64,000 nucleotides of DNA from Mycobacterium ahvazicum (GTDB lineage: Bacteria; Actinomycetota; Actinomycetes; Mycobacteriales; Mycobacteriaceae). Below are positions 44,326-53,192 of the stretch, piece by piece. How positions within the stretch are numbered: position 1 is the stretch's first letter; every line of letters starts with the position of its first letter. A program made the translations under genes and the position numbers. The notes under the pieces are model-generated. The model was not told where the DNA came from. It did not search any database and worked only from the letters and a program-made list of their open reading frames with translations. The DNA lies in NCBI RefSeq assembly GCF_900176255.2, contig NZ_FXEG02000006.1:124001-188000 (forward strand). Direction: 5' to 3'.

Positions 44326-45177
44326 ATGATCTCGACGCTCGAAGACGTGCTTCGTCTGCTGGACCTGCAACAGATCGATGACACAGCGTTCGTGGGCACT
44401 CAACCCGACACTCCCAACCACCACATCATCGGAAGCCAGGTCGCCGCACAGGCGTTGATGGCGGCCAGCCGGACGACACTCGGGCGACCGGCGCACAGTA
44501 TGCACATGTACTTTCTGCGGCGAGGTGACGCAAGGCAGCCGATCCAGTTTGATGTGACCCCGCTACGTGACGGCGGCACCATCTCCTCACGTCGAGTGAC
44601 CGCGAGCCAGTCGGGAGTCGTCCTCTTCGAGGCGCTCGCCTCGTTCACAATCATGGCCGACGACGTCGACTGGCAACAACGAATGCCGGACGTGGCGGGG
44701 CCGGACGCGGTCCATGGACTCGACGATCTATTGACGCCCTACGCCGAGGAATTCGGTGACTGGTGGCCGCAGCAAAGTCCCTTCACCATGCGGTACCTCG
44801 ACGCACCTCCGCGGGTCGCCCTTGACCTCACCCACCCGCCGCCGCCGCGGCTTCGGATCTGGCTTCGTGCGAACGGCGAGGTCACCGACGATCCGTTGGT
44901 CAACAGTTGCGTGGCGGCCTATCTCAGCGCGCTCACACTGCTCGAGTGCGTGATGACGACGATGCGCACCACACCGATGGGGCCTCGACTCTCGGCGCTA
45001 GTCGACCACACCATCTGGTTTCACCGTGCTGCCGACTTTACTGACTGGCTGCTCTTCGACCAGTTCTCGCCGAGCATTGTGGGCCGCCGCGGTTTGGCGA
45101 CCGGGACCCTGTACAACCGGTCGGGTGAGTTGGTGTGCAGCGCAACCCAGGAGGGTTACTTCGCTGAGCAGCGATAG
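44326..45177 (+). CDS. tesB: Acyl-CoA thioesterase II (TesB type)
   Basis: A 283-residue double-hotdog thioesterase. N-terminal HHIIGSQVAAQALMAA and SMHMYFLRRGD of the first hotdog, and DHTIWFHR and GTLYNRSGELVCSATQEGYF of the second, with the catalytic Asp in TDDPL/LSALVDH region. Hydrolyses acyl-CoA to free acid and CoA in the cytoplasm. It sits between the mce operon and the catabolic cluster; own promoter likely in the 160-base gap. Confidence 0.9.
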   Translation: MISTLEDVLRLLDLQQIDDTAFVGTQPDTPNHHIIGSQVAAQALMAASRTTLGRPAHSMHMYFLRRGDARQPIQFDVTPLRDGGTISSRRVTASQSGVVLFEALASFTIMADDVDWQQRMPDVAGPDAVHGLDDLLTPYAEEFGDWWPQQSPFTMRYLDAPPRVALDLTHPPPPRLRIWLRANGEVTDDPLVNSCVAAYLSALTLLECVMTTMRTTPMGPRLSALVDHTIWFHRAADFTDWLLFDQFSPSIVGRRGLATGTLYNRSGELVCSATQEGYFAEQR

Positions 45178-45209
45178 TGACCGAATCAACGGCGTTGACA
45201 GCGCTGCGA

Positions 45210-46099
45210 TTACGTGATCGCGCCGGCAATCTTGAGTTCAATAAGGCGGTCGTCGTCAATGCCCAGTTCGCGCAGTACTGCGTCGGTGTGCTCCGCGAAT
45301 TGCGGCGCTCTGGTCAGGCTGGCTGGATCGTCGTCGAACTGCACCGGGCTGGCGACCAGCTTCTGCGAATGACCTTCGGCATCGACGATTTCGGCGATGC
45401 GACCGTTGGCGGTCAGTGCTTCGTCATTGGCGATTTCCCAGGCGTCCTGCACCGGGGGCCCACTGCCCTCTGCCCCTGCGTAGCAAGGCTTGGCATTCAG
45501 CGAAACTCAAGTTGCCGATCGGCGTCCGCAACGATTTGTTGAGCGGTTTCGCTGTGTTCGGTCATCGCCTCGAGCGTTGTGAACCGGGGATCTTCAGCGA
45601 CATCGTGCAGATCCATCAGCCGGCAGAACTCCGGCCAGTACCGCGTCGGCTGCAACATTCACAAGGCCCCGGCATCCCGGTCGGGCCTTTTCAGTCCGAA
45701 GCCGCTGCCGACGAGATAGATGATGGCGGGGTTGATTCGGCGGACGTCGTCGACGTCGATCGACAGCTTCTTCCGCGTCGACGGCAGGTAGTTCGTCAGG
45801 AATACGTCGCTTCGCCGAATCAGTTCGTCGAGCAGGGGACGCGCCTCCGAATTGTCGAGGGCCAGCCCAACACTGCGCTTTCCGCGGTTGGGCGCCTCCA
45901 TGATCGGTGCGAACGACGATCCGGGTACGGTTGCCGCGGCGCCCAACACTTTGACCAAGCCGCGCTGCGCGTCGCCGGTGACAGGATGCTCGATCTTCAC
46001 CCCATCGGCGCCCTAGTCGGTGAGCACCGCGCCTGCCGAGGGAACAAAGGTGAACTGGGCGACCTCCAGCACGCGAACTCCGGTGAGCGGTTTACGCAT
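45210..46099 (-). pseudogene. CaiB/BaiF-family CoA transferase, disrupted
   Basis: From ATG 46099: RKPLTGVRVLEVAQFTFVPSAGAVLTD, then TAG at 46014 where the family has Trp (LTDWGAD), then GVKIEHPVTGDAQRGL and SDVFLTNYLPSTRKKL. After about 45660 the frame is lost; the C-terminal piece (AWEIANDEALTANGRIAEI to KIAGAIT) is in another frame down to 45210. Total 890 bases against about 1150 for the family, so there is also an internal deletion. Confidence 0.85.
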
Positions 46100-46136
46100 C
46101 AGATGTCCTTCAAGTGAGGGTGGGCACGGGGCCCAC

Positions 46137-46919
46137 TCAATGCATGATGTCTCGGACCTTCGTCTTCTCGTAGCCCTTGAGCAGCTCAGCGCTGGCGTTC
46201 TCCATGTGTCGCCGCCAATGCGCCTCGGCCTCGGCGCCGTCCCGGGCGGCCACCAAGTCGGCGAGTCGGGTGTAGGACCGCATCAGCTTGGTGTACTGAG
46301 CCTTGGGCACGACGTTCTCAACGCTGAGAAATGCGGCGGTCATATGCCTTTCGAAGATTTCGTGCAGCATGCCGACGATCACGGTCAGTGTCGCGTTGCC
46401 CGACAATTCGACCAGGCGGCGGTGCAATGCGGTGGACGCCGCGCCCAGCTTGCCCGTCTCCCACGCAGCGGGAACCTTCTCGATGAGTTCGCGTAACTCG
46501 CGGTGGGCCGCAGCGGTGCCGTCCTCTGCGAGCAGCCGGGCCGCATACGGTTCAATGCCCATCCGTGCCGTCATCACGTCGGCGAGCGTCGTTCCCGCCA
46601 TCTCGAGCAGGAAGCCCGCCGGCCGCGCGACGATTTCGGGGCCCGGGACGCGAACCCGGGCGCCGGTGCGTGAGCCGCGCCGCACCTCCACGAGGCGGTC
46701 GGACTCCAAGACTCGCACCGCTTCTCGCAGTGACGGCCGGCTGACCTGAAAGTGATCCATGAGTTCGGCCTCGTAGGGGAGGAAGTCGCCGTCTTTGAGC
46801 TGTCCCTCGACGATCATCCGCCGCAACGTGTCCGCCACGATCTCGGCCGTCTTCGGCGACCGCACCGCGCCGTTATGTTGTGACGTGGTCATCGGCGCGA
46901 GCGGTTCCCGCTTGGCCAT
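46137..46919 (-). CDS. GntR/FadR-family (FCD) regulator
   Basis: Start ATG 46919 behind AGGAGG gives 260 residues. Winged helix-turn-helix: TAEIVADTLRRMIVEGQLKDGDFLPYEAELMDHFQVSRPSLREAVRVLES. The FCD ligand domain follows with its metal-binding His/Asp set (MGIEPYAARLL, ALHRRLVELSGN, HWRRHMENA). It probably senses a CoA or acid intermediate of the cluster. A GTACTCAGTAC palindrome lies just upstream. Confidence 0.9.
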   Translation of the reverse strand: MAKREPLAPMTTSQHNGAVRSPKTAEIVADTLRRMIVEGQLKDGDFLPYEAELMDHFQVSRPSLREAVRVLESDRLVEVRRGSRTGARVRVPGPEIVARPAGFLLEMAGTTLADVMTARMGIEPYAARLLAEDGTAAAHRELRELIEKVPAAWETGKLGAASTALHRRLVELSGNATLTVIVGMLHEIFERHMTAAFLSVENVVPKAQYTKLMRSYTRLADLVAARDGAEAEAHWRRHMENASAELLKGYEKTKVRDIMH

Positions 46920-46944
46920 CGCGACCTCCTGAACTCGACATGTA

Positions 46945-46955
46945 GTACTCAGTAC
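46945..46955. promoter_or_regulatory. GTACT-C-AGTAC palindrome before GntR gene
   Basis: Perfect 11-base palindrome 26 bases upstream of the GntR start, between it and the LLM gene. Position fits an autoregulatory operator. Confidence 0.45.
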
Positions 46956-46994
46956 ACCATGCAAGGCGCGCATCCGGTGCATTCGTGGCCGGCG

Positions 46995-47990
46995 TCAATG
47001 CAGTTGCGAAAGAACGCGCGTCGCGGCCGCACCATAGCCGGCACGTCGTTGGCGTCCGACCAGAAAGCTTGGCGGTGATGCGAATGCTAAGTCGGGCAGT
47101 CGTTTGCGAGTCGCCAGCATTTCGCGTGCCTGCGTGTCGTCGCCGCAGATCGCGATCGACCACAGCATATCGTCGGGGACGTGGTCGGCCATCGTCTCCG
47201 GATGGCCGCTGCGGAAGGCCGATCGGATCCGGGCGACCTCGTCCGTCCAGCCGTGCAGTTCGACGAGTGAGTCGTAGGTCTTCACGGTGACGTAGAAGGC
47301 GATCTGCAGCCGCGCGTCCCGGATGGCCCGGGCCGGGTCGTCGTTGTCGATCGCGGTGATCAGCCAGCCCCAGCGGCGTAGCTCGGCCGCGTCACGCCCA
47401 CTTGATTCGGCGCCGCGGGCCAGTTCGGGCTCGACGAGTTCGGTCCACCAGCGATCGGTGAACAGGCCGTGCCCCAGCACACCGTCGGCGCTGCGACCTA
47501 CTGTCTGCAACATGATCTTGTTGAAGGCGCCGATCAAAATGGGCACGTCCAACCGGCCGAGCACGGGTGCCCGGATGTCGGCGTCGATCGTGTAGAACCG
47601 GCCCTCGTATCGAACGCGTTCGCCGTTCTCGGCGTTCAGGAACGCCCTGATCGCCTCGATCAATTCGGCCATCCTAGGTGCGGGGTGGGTGGCGTCGACA
47701 CCGAACCAGTCTTTGTTCATTCGCGAGGTGCCCGATCCAAGTCCCAAGAAGATCCTGCCCGGCGCGAGTGTCCAGAGCTGCCGCACGGCCGCGGCATGCA
47801 CGAAGGGGGACCGGGCGAATGCATATGCGATTCCCGGGCCAATGTAGGCCTGCGAAGTGCCGAGGGCCATCTCGGTCGCTGTGATGTACGCGTTGAGGTC
47901 GGCGAACTCACCGGCACAAAACGCCTGCGCGCCGGCGGTCTCCGCTTGTGTTGCCAGCGCAGGCCCCGGCCAAGGCAGACCCCAGTCCAT
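46995..47990 (-). CDS. LLM-class (luciferase-like, probably F420-dependent) oxidoreductase
   Basis: A 331-residue TIM-barrel protein starting MDWGLPWPGPALATQAETAG. GPGIAYAFARSPFVHAAAVRQL and GRIFLGLGSGTSRMNKDWFG are typical of the luciferase-like monooxygenase/F420 reductase superfamily. Coenzyme F420 use is inferred from the genus. Divergent from the Rieske oxygenase gene, sharing a 179-base promoter region. Confidence 0.85.
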   Translation of the reverse strand: MDWGLPWPGPALATQAETAGAQAFCAGEFADLNAYITATEMALGTSQAYIGPGIAYAFARSPFVHAAAVRQLWTLAPGRIFLGLGSGTSRMNKDWFGVDATHPAPRMAELIEAIRAFLNAENGERVRYEGRFYTIDADIRAPVLGRLDVPILIGAFNKIMLQTVGRSADGVLGHGLFTDRWWTELVEPELARGAESSGRDAAELRRWGWLITAIDNDDPARAIRDARLQIAFYVTVKTYDSLVELHGWTDEVARIRSAFRSGHPETMADHVPDDMLWSIAICGDDTQAREMLATRKRLPDLAFASPPSFLVGRQRRAGYGAAATRVLSQLH

Positions 47991-48024
47991 GCATCCTCAC
48001 ATCCATCCACAGCACATCATTAAC

Positions 48025-48107
48025 CTAGTAAGACTAGTAATTGTACGTCCTGATTGGTCGCCGCGGGAAAATTCGCCGACCGGCACGCTCGTTTAGACAA
48101 AAGTGTC
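48025..48107. promoter_or_regulatory. Divergent promoter region of LLM and Rieske genes
   Basis: Contains a direct repeat CTAGTAA-GA-CTAGTAA (48025-48040) and an inverted repeat GACA-AAAG-TGTC (48096-48107). TTTTTGACAC on the minus strand here recurs before the acyl-CoA synthetase gene (about 50404-50413). Either may be a site for the neighbouring TetR. Confidence 0.4.
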
Positions 48108-48169
48108 AAAAATGAGTAGCCTCGAAATAAATCTGTTCAGGTGTCCCGCGTGGAAAGGGCGTTCGGACA

Positions 48170-49183
48170 ATGCAAACCCTGCCGAGCATGCTGCCCACCG
48201 GTTGGTTCCAGGTGGCCTGGAGCGCCGACATCGCCGTCGCCGAGGTCGTCCCACTGCACTACTTCGGCCGAGACCTGGTCGCCTTCCGGCAGCTGGACGG
48301 GGTGGTGAAGGTGCTTGACGCGCACTGCCAACATCTTGGCGCGAGCCTGGCCCACGGGGGGTGCGTCGTCGAAGAAGGCATCCAGTGCCCGTTTCACGGC
48401 TGGGTGTGGAACGGCGCCGGACGCAATGTCCACATCCCGTACCAGGATCGGCCGAATAAGGCCCGACGAGTACGTTCCTACCCGGTCGCGGAGCTCAACG
48501 ACTCGATCTTGATCTGGCATGACAGCGCAGGCCGGGAGCCGCTATGGGTTGCGCCGGACGCTTTCGCGGTGCTCGGAGACCATGTCCGCTCGCGGCGGTT
48601 CCACCCCTTTGGCGCCGATTGCCGGACGCGGCATGAGCGGGTAAAGGTGCATCCCCAGGTGATCGCCGAGAACGCCGTCGATCCCCACCACTTCCAATTC
48701 GTCCATCGCACCCCGATCAGTCCCGTGGTACTGCGTGAAAGCACCGATAGCTCGACCTGGTCGGCCAAGGTCGGCTTTGGCCGGAGGTGGAGCGACGGCC
48801 TGGACCGCACCGGCGACACGATGAACACGATCGAAATCTATTGGTCAGGAATCGGGCTCAGCTACAACGGCGAACACGTCCGCGACGGAATCCGAGTCAT
48901 CTCCATCTGCGCGACACCGGTGGACGACACCAGATCCGACATCTTCGCCGGCTACTGGATCAGCGAGGAACCGTCAGAAGGCCCGGATGATTTTGAGGCG
49001 CGTCTGGCCGCAGCGAAACTCGCCCTGCCCGACGACATCCGGATCTGGGAGCACCAGAAGTACCTCGAACCGCCGGGTCTGGCGACCTCGGAGGCCGCAG
49101 GCTTTCGCGCGCTGCGTCGGTGGGCGAGCGGGTTTTATCCCGAACCGGAGGCCGCCGCCGAGCCGGTCGCGCATGGTGTCTGA
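48170..49183 (+). CDS. Rieske-type aromatic-ring/steroid oxygenase, KshA-like
   Basis: A 337-residue oxygenase. Rieske [2Fe-2S] ligands in HCQHLGASLAHGG and CPFHGWVW; mononuclear iron motif AENAVDPHHFQFVH. Size and layout match KshA (3-ketosteroid 9-alpha-hydroxylase oxygenase) rather than large-subunit dioxygenases. It needs a reductase (KshB-like), not seen here. Stop overlaps the TetR start. Steroid as substrate is inferred from similarity and from the mce/FadE/thiolase context. Confidence 0.87.
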   Translation: MQTLPSMLPTGWFQVAWSADIAVAEVVPLHYFGRDLVAFRQLDGVVKVLDAHCQHLGASLAHGGCVVEEGIQCPFHGWVWNGAGRNVHIPYQDRPNKARRVRSYPVAELNDSILIWHDSAGREPLWVAPDAFAVLGDHVRSRRFHPFGADCRTRHERVKVHPQVIAENAVDPHHFQFVHRTPISPVVLRESTDSSTWSAKVGFGRRWSDGLDRTGDTMNTIEIYWSGIGLSYNGEHVRDGIRVISICATPVDDTRSDIFAGYWISEEPSEGPDDFEARLAAAKLALPDDIRIWEHQKYLEPPGLATSEAAGFRALRRWASGFYPEPEAAAEPVAHGV

Positions 49184-49784
49184 GGGCTCGCCCCCGCGGG
49201 TAACACGCAAGTCCGACCGCACCCGAGAGTCAATCCTGGACGCTGCGCGGACCGCGTTTGCGCGCAAGGGTTTTTCGGGCGTCACCATCAAGGACATCAC
49301 TGACCTCGCGCCGGTCACCCGGGCGAACTTCTACTACTACTTCTCCGACAAGACCGAGCTTTTCATCGAGCTCGGCACCGACACCTACCGCGAAGCGCTG
49401 GCGGTTGTCGAGGCTTTCATGGAGCAGGAAAGCCCGCCCAGCCGAAAGGACGTCGAGGCCTGGGTTGCCGGCTACTTCGACTACCTCGACCGCAACGGTG
49501 CGTTCGTCATCCGCTCCACCGAGGACATGCCTCCCGATCGCAAATTCCGCGCCGCGGTCGCCCGCTCGCACCGCCGAACCGCCGCCGCGCTCGGTGAGGG
49601 CATCGCAAAGATGGCGCCGACACCGCCCGACCTTGACCCCGTGGCTACCGGGCTGGTGATTATGGCGATGCTCGAACGGTCATGGCTGATGGTTCGCCAC
49701 AACGAGGTCCCGTCGACGACGCGCCAAGCGGTGCTCATGGCGGCCACCGAGATGCTGTGGCGAACGGTCAACGGTCAGACCTGA
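49173..49784 (+). CDS. TetR-family transcriptional regulator
   Basis: Start ATG 49173 (MVSEGSPPRVTRKSD) overlaps the Rieske gene by 11 bases; 203 residues. HTH: RESILDAARTAFARKGFSGVTIKDITDLAPVTRANFYYYFSDKTELF. C-terminal ligand domain of KstR2-like size. Co-transcribed with the oxygenase, so probably a local regulator of the cluster. Confidence 0.9.
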   Translation: MVSEGSPPRVTRKSDRTRESILDAARTAFARKGFSGVTIKDITDLAPVTRANFYYYFSDKTELFIELGTDTYREALAVVEAFMEQESPPSRKDVEAWVAGYFDYLDRNGAFVIRSTEDMPPDRKFRAAVARSHRRTAAALGEGIAKMAPTPPDLDPVATGLVIMAMLERSWLMVRHNEVPSTTRQAVLMAATEMLWRTVNGQT

Positions 49785-50385
49785 CCGATGTCCATTCGTC
49801 GATGAGCTTATCGATTGTGGTCAGCCGACCGAGCACGGCAATAGTGTTGTCCAGCACCTGTTCTGCATAGTCCTTGGGGGTGCCGCCGACGGCGTCGCGC
49901 GGGACGACGAGTTCGAAACCCGCCTGCGTAACATGCCCGGCAGTGTGGGTGATCGCCAGGTTCAGCGAAACGCCGGCAAGGACGATGGTGCCCACGCCGA
50001 AGCCTTTGAGCACGGGCAGTAGTTCGGAATCGAGCGTTGGGAAAAGGCCGTGGTGGCGCGGTAACACCAGATCGGTGGGTGCCAGTAGCTCGGGAAGCAC
50101 TGTAGTGGAGGCGGTTCCGGGTGCCCAGTGAGCGGTTGCGGGGCCCAGGGCCCGCCAGATGCGCGCTGTTCCGGTCGGCCGGCCGCCGAGGTTGCCCTCA
50201 TAGGTCGCGTGCACAACCCGCGCGCCGAACTGGCGGGCGGAATCGAGAAGTCGGCGCACACTGGAGACGAGTTCAGAGCTGTCGGCGGCCAAAGCGGGCA
50301 AGACGGACTCGGGGCCCAGCACACCGTTCTGGCATTCCACACAGACAACGGCCGTGGTCTCGGGGTCCCATGGTGTCGGAGCCAT
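49768..50385 (-). CDS. Isochorismatase-like hydrolase family protein lacking the catalytic Cys
   Basis: A 205-residue alpha/beta protein, convergent with the TetR gene (17-base overlap). The fold matches cysteine hydrolases: VVCVECQNGVLG in place of the usual VVIDxQN, and TIVLAGVSLNLAITHTAGHV where the family has GVxTNxCV. The nucleophilic Cys position is Ala and the catalytic Asp is Glu, so classical isochorismatase or nicotinamidase activity is doubtful. May be a binding protein or use other residues. Confidence 0.75.
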   Translation of the reverse strand: MAPTPWDPETTAVVCVECQNGVLGPESVLPALAADSSELVSSVRRLLDSARQFGARVVHATYEGNLGGRPTGTARIWRALGPATAHWAPGTASTTVLPELLAPTDLVLPRHHGLFPTLDSELLPVLKGFGVGTIVLAGVSLNLAITHTAGHVTQAGFELVVPRDAVGGTPKDYAEQVLDNTIAVLGRLTTIDKLIDEWTSVRSDR

Positions 50386-50493
50386 CCCTGCACCCTAGTG
50401 CATTTTTTGACACCTATGACGAAAAATTCGGTAGATCCCTTACAAAGTATCGAGTTTCGCCTTCTTTACCACGGAAGACTCTAAGGTGAAATC

Positions 50494-52015
50494 GTGGAGA
50501 TCCGCGATCACATCTCATCCGGTAAACCTGCCCTGGTACTCGCTCGGACCGGCACGGTGATCGACTTTGCCGAGCTGGAGAAGCGTGCCAATCGTCTGGC
50601 TCACTTCTGGTATGCAGCCGGACTTCGCGAGGGCGACACGGTTGCGGCATTACTCGAGAACAATGAACACGTCCATGCCGTGATGTGGGCGGCGCGCCGA
50701 AGCGGTCTGTACTACACGTTGATCAACACTCACCTGACGGCCGCCGAGGCCGCCTACATCGTCGACAACAGTTCAGCAAAGGCGCTGATCGGGTCACGCG
50801 CGACTCGCGACGTCTGCGAAGGCCTTGCCGAGCATTCCCCCAGGGGGTTACCTGAGCTGCTGCTGATCGCCGACGACGATCTGGACGGATGGTACCGCTA
50901 CCCGGAATGTGTTGCCGACCAACCCGAGACGCCGATCCCCTACGAAAGCGAAGGCGATCTGCTGCAGTACTCGTCGGGAACCACTGGCAGACCCAAGGGG
51001 ATCCGCCGTGAGCTTCCGCATCTACCACCAAGCGAAGCACCCAACATCCTGATGCCGTTGATGAATGCCGTCCGAATCACCAGCGAGTCGGTGTATCTGA
51101 GCCCGGCGCCGCTTTATCACACCGCGCCGTCGTTCTGGTCGATGGTGGTGCCGGGAGGGCACCACCATCGTGATGGAGAAGTTCGACCCGGAACATGCGC
51201 TCGAGTGCATCCAGCGCTACGGCATCACTCATGGCCAATTCGTCCCGGCGATGTTCGTGCGGATGCTCAAACTGCCTGAAGCGGTGCGCATGTCCTACGA
51301 CGTTTCCAACCTGCTGCGGGTGGTGCCTGCGGCCGCGCCATGCCCGGTGGACATCAAGAAACAGATGATCGCGTGGTGGGGGCCGATCATCGACGAGTAC
51401 TACGCCGCTTCGGAGGCGGTGGGAGCCTCGTTCATCCGCGCCGAGGACTGGCTGACCCACCCCGGCTCGGTCGGCCGACCCTTAGTTGGGGTCCCACACA
51501 TCCTCGACGAGAGCGGCCATGAGCTACCGCCTGGTGTGCCCGGCGAGATCTATTACGAGGGAGGGCATTCGTTCCAGTACCTCAAAGACGATGCGAAGAC
51601 GGCGGCGGCCCACGACGCGCACGGCTGGGTGACCGTCGGTGACATCGGCTATCTCGACGTGGACGGCTACCTCTATCTCACTGATCGCCGTCATCACATG
51701 ATCATTTCGGGTGGGGTGAACATCTACCCGCAAGAAGCCGAAGACCTGCTGATCACCCATCCCAAGGTGCTCGACGCGGCAGTCTTCGGTATTCCGGATG
51801 ACGAGATGGGTCAGGCTGTCAAAGGCGTGGTGCAGACGGTAGATCCGGCTGATGCCAACGACGGCTTCGCGGCAGAGTTATTGGAGTGGCTGCGAAACCG
51901 GTTGGCGCATTACAAGTGTCCGCGGTCTCTCTCGTTCGAGGCGCAGCTGCCCCGGACCGATGCCGGTAAGTTGTACAAGCAGCAGCTCGTCGGCAAGTAT
52001 TCGGCGAAGGGATAG
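50494..52015 (+). pseudogene. Acyl-CoA synthetase (FadD), frameshifted
   Basis: Frame 1 from GTG 50494 carries the AMP-binding N-terminal part with YSSGTTGRPKGI (P-loop). Near 51150 (PLYHTAPSFWSMVVPGG) the frame is lost; the second frame (MEKFDPEHALECIQRYGITHGQF, YYAASEAVG, GWVTVGDIGYLDVDGYLYLTDR, TDAGKLYKQQL with the catalytic Lys) runs to 52015. Together they equal a full 507-residue synthetase with one shift, so the damage is recent or a sequencing error. It would activate acids to acyl-CoA for the neighbouring beta-oxidation enzymes. Confidence 0.87.
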
Positions 52016-52019
52016 GCGA

Positions 52020-53189
52020 TCAGCCCAGTTTCAGAGGCACGCGCTCAAGTGAAAAGGTGCTCGCGGGGAACACAATCTGCGGTTCCTCACCGACTTTCAC
52101 CGAAAACTCGGGAATGCGCCGGAGCCATTCGGCCACGATCAATTTCAGCTCGAGGCGGGCCAGGTGCGACCCCAGGCAGCGGTGTGGCCCGCCACCGAAG
52201 CCCCAGTGCCGGTGCACCTTTCCATCCATCACCACGTCGTTGGTCGAGATCTCGTCGCTGTCGTCGCGATTGATGGCAGCGACACACAACCGCACCATGG
52301 TGTCGGCGGGCAGCGTGACGTCCCCGATGGTGACCTCGGTGGTGGTCACGCGGGGCAGCATCGGCGCCGGCGGCTCCAGCCGGACGATCTCCTCGACGAA
52401 CACATCGATCTGGTCGGGATCGTCGCGGAGGGTGGTCCTCAGCTCCGGGTTGCGGGCGAGCTCCAGCAGTGCGGAACTCATCGCCGCGGTGACGGTGTCC
52501 AGCCCGGCCAGGACGAAAAGGAAGCTCAGGCCCATGATTTCGGCGTCGTCGAGTGGCTCCTCGCCATTGAGCAACTGAGACAAGATGTCCGGCCCGGGGT
52601 CGGCCCGCCGCGCGTTGATCGCCTCGGTGAGGTACTCGACCAATTCGAGTGCCGGCGTCAGGTCGGCATCCTCCAGTGACGGCGCTTCCGAGATCGCGAT
52701 GACCGCGGTTTTCCATGCGACGAGCTTGTCGCGATCCTCCAGCGGCAGCCCGAACAAGGTCAGGAATACCTGTGAGGGGTACGGGATCGCCACGTCGGCC
52801 ACGACTTCGCACTCGCCTTGTGCGGCTACCCGCTCGATGATCTCGATCGCCTGCTGCTGAAGCGAGGGCAGCATCTCTTTCAAGGTGTGCGGACTGAAGA
52901 AGGGCTGCAGGATCTTACGGAACCGGGTGTGCTCTGGCGGGTCGAACGAGATGGGCACCAACGGCAGCGGGCTGCCGAGCACGTCAAAAGCCTTCTTCGA
53001 GGAGAACAATTCAGGATCGCGCAGCGCGGCCAGCACGTCCTCGCGGTGGGTCAGATAGAAGATTCCGTCGACGGACACCACCCGCCCTGCGTCGCGAAGG
53101 ACCTTCCACCCCGCCCCGCGGTCTGCCGCCATCGGCAGGCTGGCGAAGGAAAGTTCGGGTGCGCCAAGGGTTTCCACGTATGCTCCCAA
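52020..53189 (-). CDS. Cytochrome P450
   Basis: A 389-residue soluble bacterial P450. I helix LFVLAGLDTVTA (AGxDT oxygen-activation motif), K-helix E-x-x-R in EEIVRLEPP, and heme-binding loop FGGGPHRCLGSHLAR with the Cys thiolate. CYP family not assigned. Needs ferredoxin and reductase from elsewhere. First of three close minus-strand genes with two dehydrogenases; only 3 bases lie between its start and the next stop. Confidence 0.95.
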   Translation of the reverse strand: MGAYVETLGAPELSFASLPMAADRGAGWKVLRDAGRVVSVDGIFYLTHREDVLAALRDPELFSSKKAFDVLGSPLPLVPISFDPPEHTRFRKILQPFFSPHTLKEMLPSLQQQAIEIIERVAAQGECEVVADVAIPYPSQVFLTLFGLPLEDRDKLVAWKTAVIAISEAPSLEDADLTPALELVEYLTEAINARRADPGPDILSQLLNGEEPLDDAEIMGLSFLFVLAGLDTVTAAMSSALLELARNPELRTTLRDDPDQIDVFVEEIVRLEPPAPMLPRVTTTEVTIGDVTLPADTMVRLCVAAINRDDSDEISTNDVVMDGKVHRHWGFGGGPHRCLGSHLARLELKLIVAEWLRRIPEFSVKVGEEPQIVFPASTFSLERVPLKLG

Positions 53190-53192
53190 AGG

